Shown here: in pieces, positions 30,917-36,838 of the stretch
Layout of the letters: every line of letters starts with the position of its first letter
How positions within the stretch are numbered: the first letter of the stretch is position 1
NCBI GenBank assembly: GCA_937128475.1
Contig: CAKZML010000207.1
Span: 1-36,838, forward strand
DNA from: an uncultured Chromatiales bacterium
Lineage (GTDB): Bacteria; Pseudomonadota; Gammaproteobacteria; Steroidobacterales; BM003
DNA length: 36,838 nt
Direction of reading: 5' to 3'
Translations under genes and position numbers: made by a program
Notes under the pieces: generated by a model
Database searches by the model: none
What the model was told of the DNA's origin: nothing
The model's input: only the letters and a program-made list of their open reading frames with translations

Positions 30917-33900
30917 GTGCATCCTACGCAACATGCCTCGGTGGACGCCGGAGAGATTATTTTTTCTTCGTCCGCGCCTGAACAACCTGATAGCCAGCTT
31001 CCGATCCAGGAAAAATACCTGGAGGATGAAACCCTGTGTATTAACAGGCTGCTGGATATCGCACGCCTGACTGAAGCTCAGTCCAGGCAAGTCCAGGAGA
31101 CTGCGGCCGCCCTGGTTACCGCTGTGCGCAGCAACCGTAAGCGCAAGGGTGGCCTGGATGCCTTTTTGAAAAAGTACGACCTGTCATCCCAGGAAGGCGT
31201 GGTGCTGATGTGCCTGGCAGAGGCCCTGTTGCGGGTGCCCGATGCCGAGACCGCCGACAAGTTGATTGCCGACAAGCTGTCTACCGGAAAATGGCAGGAG
31301 CACGTGGGTACCAGCGACTCGATGTTTGTAAACGCCTCGACCTGGGGGTTGATGCTTACCGGGAAACTGGTACGGCCCGAAGAAGTCGCCATGGAAAATC
31401 CGGCGAATTTCCTGTCCCGACTGATGTCTCGCATGGGCGAACCCGTGGTGCGGGCGTCATTGCGACAGGCAATGAAGATCATGGGGCACCAGTTTGTCAT
31501 GGGCCGGAATATTACCGAGGCCATGAAGCGCTCCCAGAAGGAAGACAATCGAATCTTCCGCTATTCCTTCGACATGCTGGGCGAGGCCGCTCTGACCTCG
31601 GCGGATGCCAGGCGTTATCTGCAGGCCTATTCGGACGCGATTACCACCCTGGGCGGAATGGTTGATAAGTCGGCGAAAATAGAAGACTTGCCCAGTATTT
31701 CCGTGAAGCTCTCGGCGCTGTTTCCGCGTTATGAACTTGCCCAGCGCAGACGGGTGCTGGAAGAACTCACGCCGCGCCTGAAAGACCTGGCGCTGCAGGC
31801 CCGGGATGCAGGCATTGCCCTGACCGTGGATGCGGAGGAAGCAGATCGTCTGCAACTTTCCCTGGAAGTGATTGAGCGGGTCTACCGTGATCCGGACCTG
31901 GCTGGCTGGAACGGTTTTGGACTGGCGGTGCAGGCCTACCAGAAACGTTCCCTGGAAGTGGTGCGCTGGTTGTGTCGCCTGAGTTCTGAAGTCGGCCGCA
32001 CGATATGTGTACGGCTGGTCAAGGGCGCTTACTGGGATACCGAAATCAAGCGCTCCCAGGAGCAGGGGCTGGCGTCCTATCCGGTGTTTACCCGCAAGCC
32101 GAATACCGATGTGGCCTACCTGGCCTGCGCCCGGGTATTGCTGGAGGAGGGCGACAAGATTTATCCCCAGTTCGCCACACATAACGCCCATACCGTAGCC
32201 AGCATTCTGAGCATGGCAGGGGAGCGTGAGTTCGAGTTCCAGCGCCTGCACGGCATGGGTGAAGAGCTCTATGACGAGATCGTGCCCGCCGATCGCCTGA
32301 ACCTTCCTTGCCGGGTGTATGCGCCGGTTGGCAAGCACGAAGACTTGCTGCCCTACCTGGTGCGGCGCTTGCTGGAGAACGGCGCGAATACCTCCTTTGT
32401 GCACCGTATCGTTGACGAAAGCGCCCCTATCTCTGACCTGGTGGCGGACCCGGTGGCCCAGGTAGAGGCCTTCGAGCAAATTCCCCATCCCCATATCCGA
32501 CTGCCAGCGGACATGTTTGCTCCCCAGAGAGCGAATTCTGCGGGATTGAACCTTGCGGACCCGTTAGCGCTGAAACAGCTGTCACTGGCCATGCATAACT
32601 CCCTGACGTCCCAGAAAGAGGCAGGGCCTGTGGTTAATGGGGTTACCTCAAGAGCCACGGCTCACGCTATTTATGATCCGTCGGACCGTCGTCGGCAGAT
32701 TGGTTCGGTTGCGGATGCCACGCCTGAGCATGTTGACCAGGCGATTACCGCGGCATGCGCTGCCCAGCCGGGCTGGAACAAGACCCCGGCGGCTCGCCGT
32801 GCCGAAATCCTGGAAAAGACCGCGGACCTGTTCCAGGAACACATGCATGAATTGATGGCCCTGTGTATTCGTGAGGCGGGCAAGTCCTTGCCGGACACGG
32901 TGTCGGAATGGCGTGAAGCGGTGGACTTCCTGCGCTACTACGCGGCCCGTTGCCGGGCTGAGTTTGCAGGCGAGGAAAGGCTGCCAGGGCCCACCGGTGA
33001 GTTAAATCAGCTCAGCCTGCACGGGCGTGGCACATTTGTATGCATCAGTCCGTGGAATTTCCCTCTTGCGATATTTACCGGCCAGGTAGCCGCTGCGCTG
33101 GCAGCGGGTAATGCGGTCATAGCCAAGCCTGCGGAACAGACTCCGCTGGTTGCGGCCCAAGTGGTGGGACTGTTCCACCAGGCGGGCGTGCCTACCGGTG
33201 TGTTGCACTTTTTGCCCGGTGACGGGGCAAGTGTCGGTGGAACTGCTGTGGCCGACCCGCGGGTGGCAGGGGTGGCATTCACCGGATCAACCGATACCGC
33301 GCGCCTGATTAACCGGACCCTGGCCGCCAGGCCTGGCCCGATTGGTACCCTGATCGCCGAGACCGGTGGCCAGAATGCCATGATTGTCGACAGTTCGGCC
33401 TTGCCAGAACAGGTGGTGAAAGACGTCGTGATGTCGGCATTCAACAGTGCCGGCCAACGTTGCTCGGCATTGCGTGTGTTGTTTCTTCAGAATGAAATTG
33501 CTCCCCGGGTCATTGAGTTGTTGAAGGGCTACATGCAGGAACTCAGGGTCGGAGATCCTGCCTTGTTGTCCACTGACGTGGGTCCCGTGATTGATCGCGA
33601 GGCCCTGGGCTTGCTGGAAGAACACGTCAGCAAGATGGCGCAGATGGGCAAGATTATTCACCAGTGCAAGGTGCCGGAGGAGTCTTCTCACGGTACGTTC
33701 CTGGCGCCGGTGGCGGTGGAAATCGATGACATCGGTATCCTGGAGAAAGAAGTCTTCGGGCCGGTTCTGCATATCGTGCGTTACAAGGCATCTGACCTGG
33801 ACAAGGTTCTGGAGAGTATTCGTAACACAGGTTTTGGTCTGACCCTGGGTGTGCACAGTCGTATCGATGGCATGGCCAGGTACGTGAATCGCCGGGTCCA

Positions 33901-34105
33901 GGTGGGCAATGTTTACGTGAATAGAAACATGGTCGGTGCCGTCGTCGGGGTGCAGCCTTTTGGTGGTTGCGGCCTGTCTGGCACAGGTCCCAAGGCCGGC
34001 GGACCTCATTATCTTCACCGTTTCGCAACAGAGCGGACGCTTTCCATCAATACCGCGGCAGTAGGCGGGGACACGAGTTTGTTGTCTCTGTCCGCTGACC
34101 GCTAG
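30917..34105 (+). CDS. putA: Bifunctional proline dehydrogenase / glutamate-semialdehyde dehydrogenase PutA without DNA-binding domain
   Basis: Oxidises proline to glutamate in two coupled steps: FAD-dependent proline dehydrogenase, then NAD+-dependent aldehyde dehydrogenase. The 1062 residues begin with an arm/dimerisation region (about 33-150, [20 protein letters not shown]), then the PRODH barrel (about 170-480; [13 protein letters not shown] from R366, [22 protein letters not shown]) and the ALDH domain (about 560-1050; E815 in ETGGQN, nucleophile C849 in AGQRCSALR). There is no N-terminal ribbon-helix-helix domain and no extra C-terminal domain, so it is the short bifunctional type and should not repress its own gene. 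The start is GTG 30917 with GGAG at 30904-30907. The 126-base upstream gap shows no convincing promoter. The serine dehydratase gene follows after 11 bases. Confidence 0.96.
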   Translation: MHPTQHASVDAGEIIFSSSAPEQPDSQLPIQEKYLEDETLCINRLLDIARLTEAQSRQVQETAAALVTAVRSNRKRKGGLDAFLKKYDLSSQEGVVLMCLAEALLRVPDAETADKLIADKLSTGKWQEHVGTSDSMFVNASTWGLMLTGKLVRPEEVAMENPANFLSRLMSRMGEPVVRASLRQAMKIMGHQFVMGRNITEAMKRSQKEDNRIFRYSFDMLGEAALTSADARRYLQAYSDAITTLGGMVDKSAKIEDLPSISVKLSALFPRYELAQRRRVLEELTPRLKDLALQARDAGIALTVDAEEADRLQLSLEVIERVYRDPDLAGWNGFGLAVQAYQKRSLEVVRWLCRLSSEVGRTICVRLVKGAYWDTEIKRSQEQGLASYPVFTRKPNTDVAYLACARVLLEEGDKIYPQFATHNAHTVASILSMAGEREFEFQRLHGMGEELYDEIVPADRLNLPCRVYAPVGKHEDLLPYLVRRLLENGANTSFVHRIVDESAPISDLVADPVAQVEAFEQIPHPHIRLPADMFAPQRANSAGLNLADPLALKQLSLAMHNSLTSQKEAGPVVNGVTSRATAHAIYDPSDRRRQIGSVADATPEHVDQAITAACAAQPGWNKTPAARRAEILEKTADLFQEHMHELMALCIREAGKSLPDTVSEWREAVDFLRYYAARCRAEFAGEERLPGPTGELNQLSLHGRGTFVCISPWNFPLAIFTGQVAAALAAGNAVIAKPAEQTPLVAAQVVGLFHQAGVPTGVLHFLPGDGASVGGTAVADPRVAGVAFTGSTDTARLINRTLAARPGPIGTLIAETGGQNAMIVDSSALPEQVVKDVVMSAFNSAGQRCSALRVLFLQNEIAPRVIELLKGYMQELRVGDPALLSTDVGPVIDREALGLLEEHVSKMAQMGKIIHQCKVPEESSHGTFLAPVAVEIDDIGILEKEVFGPVLHIVRYKASDLDKVLESIRNTGFGLTLGVHSRIDGMARYVNRRVQVGNVYVNRNMVGAVVGVQPFGGCGLSGTGPKAGGPHYLHRFATERTLSINTAAVGGDTSLLSLSADR

Positions 34106-34116
34106 CAGGAGCTCAC

Positions 34117-35490
34117 TTGAGCATAAGCATCTTCGATATTTTCAAGGTAGGTATAGGTCCGTCCAGTTCCCATACCATGGGGCCCATGCGGGCGGCCGAG
34201 CGCTTTGTAAGGACTCTCGAAGAACAGGGATGCTTTGATCGAGTGCACCGGGTTGCGGTGCAGTTATACGGTTCCCTTGCGCTGACCGGTAAAGGACACT
34301 GCACGGACACCGCCATGATGCTGGGTCTCGAAGGTTCGCTACCGGACGGGATTGATCCGGACAGTGTGCAGGCACGCCTGGGGGAAATCCGCGAGCAGGG
34401 AAAACTTCTGCTGGGTGGTCGCAAGGAAATCGCGTTTGATGAAGTGCTGGACCTGTTGTTTCTGAAAGACCAGGTGTTGCCCGGTCACAGCAACGGGATG
34501 CGGATCACCGCCCTGGACAATCACTTTGAACCGTTGCTCGCACGGGAGTATTTCTCCATAGGCGGTGGCTTCATCGTGGAATCCGGTGAGCAGGAGGATG
34601 TCCCTGTCGATGCCAGGGAACACGAAACATTTCCTTATCCTTTTGTTTCCGCCCAGGAGTTGCTGGATCTGTCACAACGGCATCACTTGCCGATTCATGA
34701 GTTGATTCGCGGCAACGAACGCAAGTGGCGCCCCGATGCCGAGATTGAGTCAGAGCTGGATAGAATCTGGAGTGCCATGCAGGACTGCGTGGCTCGTGGC
34801 CTTCGGCAGGACGGTGTGTTGCCTGGAAATCTCAAGGTCCGCCGCCGCGCGGCCCTGATGGCCCGCAACCTGGAAGAGGCGGGTATTGGCGATCCGCTCA
34901 ACGCCATGGAATGGGTGAATGTCTGGGCGCTGGCGGTCAATGAAGAAAATGCATCGGGTGGCCGAGTGGTAACGGCGCCCACCAATGGTGCGGCAGGCGT
35001 GATTCCAGCCGTGCTGCACTACTACGTGAATTTCATTCCGGGCTCGGACGTGGAGGGCGTTTATCGCTTCCTGCTTACCGCCGGCGCTGTGGGAGTGCTG
35101 TACAAGCGCAACGCATCGATTTCCGGTGCCGAAATGGGCTGCCAGGGTGAGGTGGGTGTGGCCTGTTCAATGGCTGCGGCCGGTCTTGCAGCAGCCAGGG
35201 GTGCCACGCCTGAACAGGTGGAGAATGCCGCTGAGATTGGCATGGAACACAATCTGGGGCTGACTTGCGATCCGGTGGGTGGCCTGGTCCAGATTCCCTG
35301 TATCGAACGTAATGCCATGGGCGCGGTGAAGGCGATTAATGCCGCCAGCCTGGCAAGACGCGGAGACGGAAAGCACAGCGTCAGCCTGGATCAGGTGATC
35401 GCGACCATGCGTCAGACAGGCCTGGATATGGCGAGTAATTACAAGGAAACTTCTTTGGGCGGCCTGGCTGTCAACGTACCCGAATGCTAG
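34117..35490 (+). CDS. sdaA: L-serine dehydratase (L-serine ammonia-lyase), iron-sulfur type
   Basis: Deaminates L-serine to pyruvate and ammonia using a [4Fe-4S] cluster. The 457 residues match the single-chain SdaA type (E. coli 454). The N-terminal beta domain begins [20 protein letters not shown]; the alpha domain has the catalytic region [14 protein letters not shown]. Cluster cysteines are C342 (GCQGEVG), C384 (LTCDPVGG) and C395 (QIPCIER), matching the spacing known for the family. The start is TTG 34117, with AGGAG at 34107-34111 spaced five bases away; no in-frame ATG would give the conserved N-terminus. It follows putA by 11 bases, so both may form one amino-acid catabolic transcript. 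Confidence 0.96.
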   Translation: MSISIFDIFKVGIGPSSSHTMGPMRAAERFVRTLEEQGCFDRVHRVAVQLYGSLALTGKGHCTDTAMMLGLEGSLPDGIDPDSVQARLGEIREQGKLLLGGRKEIAFDEVLDLLFLKDQVLPGHSNGMRITALDNHFEPLLAREYFSIGGGFIVESGEQEDVPVDAREHETFPYPFVSAQELLDLSQRHHLPIHELIRGNERKWRPDAEIESELDRIWSAMQDCVARGLRQDGVLPGNLKVRRRAALMARNLEEAGIGDPLNAMEWVNVWALAVNEENASGGRVVTAPTNGAAGVIPAVLHYYVNFIPGSDVEGVYRFLLTAGAVGVLYKRNASISGAEMGCQGEVGVACSMAAAGLAAARGATPEQVENAAEIGMEHNLGLTCDPVGGLVQIPCIERNAMGAVKAINAASLARRGDGKHSVSLDQVIATMRQTGLDMASNYKETSLGGLAVNVPEC

Positions 35491-35518
35491 GCGCGTAGCG
35501 GGCGAACAAGAAGTTCGG

Positions 35519-36025
35519 CTAGTCCTCTGTCCTGCCGGTTTTAGCCGGCCAGTCGAAATGGGTCAGGGTTCCTGTTTCCCAATCCACATCTTTCCATTTC
35601 TCAAGTTCAAAGGTGATTTCGGCGTAGCTGCTGGTAGGCATGTTGTCCACGTGGGCATCGGCCAGGCGTCCCGCAAATCCGGTGATGCCGGGATTGTGTC
35701 CGACCACCATGATTTCAGGAGTCTCCACAGTCAGTTCGCGCAGTACAGCCATCAAGTCGCCGGGTTCGGCAAGGTAGATTCTGCGGTCATAGGAGATTGC
35801 CGTCTCACTAACTCCCAGTTCGGCTGATACCAGTTTGCTGGTGCGCTTTGCCCGGGTTGCGGGACTGCTCAGGATTTTTCCGGGCTTGATGCCTCGAGCG
35901 CTCATGCGCTGGCCTATCATCTTGGCATCGTGTTCGCCGCGTTCATTGAGGTGACGCTCAAAATCACTTTGCGCGCCCTGGGCCCAAGCGCTTTTTGCAT
36001 GACGTAAAAGAATAAGTTTCAGCAT
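35519..36025 (-). CDS. sixA: SixA-like histidine phosphatase
   Basis: A 168-residue member of the histidine phosphatase (RHG) superfamily. LILLRHAKSAW gives the phospho-accepting H9 with R8; R58 (SSPATRAKRT) and H110 (VVGHNPGITGF) complete the active site. The short length and RHAKS motif fit SixA, which dephosphorylates HPt domains and the nitrogen phosphotransferase protein NPr in E. coli. The target in this organism is not known. ATG 36025 is preceded by AGGA. It ends 28 bases from sdaA, converging. Confidence 0.87.
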   Translation of the reverse strand: MLKLILLRHAKSAWAQGAQSDFERHLNERGEHDAKMIGQRMSARGIKPGKILSSPATRAKRTSKLVSAELGVSETAISYDRRIYLAEPGDLMAVLRELTVETPEIMVVGHNPGITGFAGRLADAHVDNMPTSSYAEITFELEKWKDVDWETGTLTHFDWPAKTGRTED

Positions 36026-36052
36026 GATTGGGAGTCCTTTCCTGCTAACTGT

Positions 36053-36439
36053 CTACGGGGAGCTTGGGGAGTCGTCCCGGTACAGCTGGAGAATGCCCAG
36101 CATCCAGTCTTTTAATGGCATGCGCTGGCCGTCGGCCAGCACTACTTCATAGGCCTTGCCAGTCATCAGGCTGCGTGTGGCCGTGAATTCGATGAACTCT
36201 TCGGGGCTGGTGATCTCATCCTGAAAATGTTCGTACTTGCGGCGTATGTGCTGGGCAGCCTTGTCGCCGGTTGCCCGGTTGTTATTCCGGATGAAGGTCA
36301 GTCCGGAGTTCTCCACGGCCAGGATCAGGTGCTCGCAGGTGGCCTTTAACTCGAGGGTGTTTGCATCCGCATCCTCAGACTGCGCCAGGGCAGCCTGGGT
36401 GAACAGTAGGAAAAAAGCGGTGAGCAGCAATCTTGTCAT
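36053..36439 (-). CDS. Small periplasmic protein, DUF5329-like
   Basis: A 128-residue protein with a clear signal peptide (about 1-19, cleaved after ALA before QSEDAD). The mature part contains LILAVENSGLTFIRNNN, DKAAQHIRRKYEHF, SPEEFIEFTATRSLMTGKAYEV and LKDWMLGILQLY. This pattern is what I remember for DUF5329, a family of unknown function; I could not confirm it by search. It starts eight bases after the Rieske gene (GAGG ribosome-binding site), so the two are probably co-transcribed, and sixA follows after 27 bases. Cytoplasmic enzymes on both sides give no direct clue to its role. Confidence 0.75.
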   Translation of the reverse strand: MTRLLLTAFFLLFTQAALAQSEDADANTLELKATCEHLILAVENSGLTFIRNNNRATGDKAAQHIRRKYEHFQDEITSPEEFIEFTATRSLMTGKAYEVVLADGQRMPLKDWMLGILQLYRDDSPSSP

Positions 36440-36447
36440 GAAGACCT

Positions 36448-36768
36448 CTAGTCAGTATCGACTTGTACCTGGATCATGCCATCCTGCACCCGCGTGGGGA
36501 ACGTGGCCACGGCTTCGTAGGCGGGGGCGGTGAGGGCCTTGCCCGTGCGGATGCAAAAACGCGCGCCGTGTCGGGGGCAAATAATCTGATCGCCGTCAAT
36601 TGGACCGCCAGTCAATTCTTCATTGTCATGGGTGCAAATATCTTCGATGGCGTAGTACATGCCGTCAAGGTTGAACAGCGCAATCACGCATTCATCCAGT
36701 TCGAGAACTTCGAATTCACCCGGCGCCAGGTCAGCTTCGCTGGTAACGTCCAGCCAGTTTAATGCCAT
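36448..36768 (-). CDS. Rieske-type [2Fe-2S] ferredoxin
   Basis: A 106-residue soluble Rieske protein. The cluster ligands are C45 and H47 in ICTHDNEEL and C64 and H67 in CPRHGARF. The size and the FCIRTGKALTAPAYEAVATF segment resemble the ferredoxin components of aromatic-ring dioxygenases (BphF/NdoA type). No oxygenase or reductase gene is visible nearby, and in many gammaproteobacteria such proteins occur outside dioxygenase operons, so its partner is unknown. ATG 36768 has GGAG upstream, 15 bases after the partial gene. Confidence 0.92.
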   Translation of the reverse strand: MALNWLDVTSEADLAPGEFEVLELDECVIALFNLDGMYYAIEDICTHDNEELTGGPIDGDQIICPRHGARFCIRTGKALTAPAYEAVATFPTRVQDGMIQVQVDTD

Positions 36769-36783
36769 GCTATTTAGCTCCGA

Positions 36784-36838
36784 TTACATGAGGCCGGTTT
36801 GCAGTCGGGCTGCTTCGGACATCATGCTCTGGTTCCAG
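36784..36838 (-). CDS. C-terminal end of an unidentified gene (partial)
   Basis: At the window end the minus strand encodes WNQSMMSEAARLQTGLM followed by TAA (36784-36786). The other two frames either stop early or read as non-protein-like. Spacing of 15 bases to the Rieske ATG suggests one operon. Seventeen residues are too few to identify the product. Confidence 0.5.
   Translation of the reverse strand, partial: WNQSMMSEAARLQTGLM

Noticed and set aside
31457-32494. 345-codon open frame antisense to putA
   Set aside because: It is fully covered by the PRODH domain of PutA, with no domain, ribosome-binding site or promoter.
35503-35517. CGAAC/GTTCG hairpin between sdaA and sixA as bidirectional terminator
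   Set aside because: Only five base pairs and no T run on either strand; too weak to call.
1-36838. Mobile elements, CRISPR arrays, integrons, prophage genes
   Set aside because: No transposase, integrase, phage structural gene, regularly spaced repeat or flanking direct repeat was seen; base composition and codon use look even throughout.

Overview
The window is 36.8 kb of a gammaproteobacterial chromosome, densely coding, with about 35 genes and no insertion sequence, prophage, integron or CRISPR array that I can see. The evidence for the class is gene order: rnr-rlmB, rpsF-rpsR-rplI-dnaB-alr, yfjD-ypjD-ffh, rpsP-rimM-trmD-rplS, tdh-kbl and hslR are all arranged in gammaproteobacterial fashion. 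Enterobacteria are unlikely because priB is missing between rpsF and rpsR, and because a membrane-protein gene lies between rpsR and rplI as in Pseudomonas relatives. TRAP transport, proline/threonine/serine catabolism and a PQQ-type dehydrogenase suggest a free-living, perhaps marine, heterotroph. That last point is inference and the genus is not determined.

Layout. 1-50: the 5' part of a tRNA-Leu(CAG) gene on the minus strand, with a near-consensus promoter. 148-8219 (+): RNase R, RlmB, ribosomal proteins S6 (with a long acidic tail) and S18, a polytopic membrane protein, L9, replicative helicase DnaB and alanine racemase. 8212-12302 (-): a Hanks-type phosphosignalling cassette made of a CHASE2-domain transmembrane Ser/Thr kinase, a PP2C phosphatase and a double-FHA protein. 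12421-16096 (-): RadA, a CorC/YfjD-type CBS membrane protein and a YpjD/CcsA-like membrane protein. 16229-20708 (+): a metallo-beta-lactamase-fold hydrolase, Ffh, then rpsP-rimM-trmD-rplS, closed by a strong terminator. 20879-24544 (+): a TRAP transporter of the TPAT type (TatT lipoprotein, TatP binding protein, small and large permease subunits). 24590-27594 (+): a sorbosone-dehydrogenase-like lipoprotein and SppA. 27608-29847 (-): the threonine-to-glycine pathway (kbl-tdh). 29985-35490 (+): Hsp15, a Nudix hydrolase, bifunctional PutA and L-serine dehydratase. 35519-36838 (-): SixA-like phosphatase, a small periplasmic protein, a Rieske ferredoxin and the tail of an unidentified gene.

How it fits together. 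Two housekeeping clusters (ribosome/RNA processing/replication, and SRP/ribosome maturation) flank the kinase-phosphatase-FHA cassette. The cassette has the parts of a closed phosphosignalling loop: membrane sensor kinase, cytosolic eraser and phosphothreonine reader. The right half is metabolic. Threonine is converted to glycine and acetyl-CoA, proline to glutamate, and serine to pyruvate. The TPAT transporter would import an unknown, probably hydrophobic, ligand. Non-ATG starts are common (TTG for rnr, yfjD and sdaA; GTG for rlmB, alr, ypjD, rimM, the small TRAP subunit, tdh and putA), and several pairs overlap by four bases, implying translational coupling.

The least ordinary elements are the signalling cassette, the TPAT transporter, the S6 acidic tail, the structured leaders upstream of rpsP and rpsF, and an 18-bp palindrome spanning the tdh stop codon.
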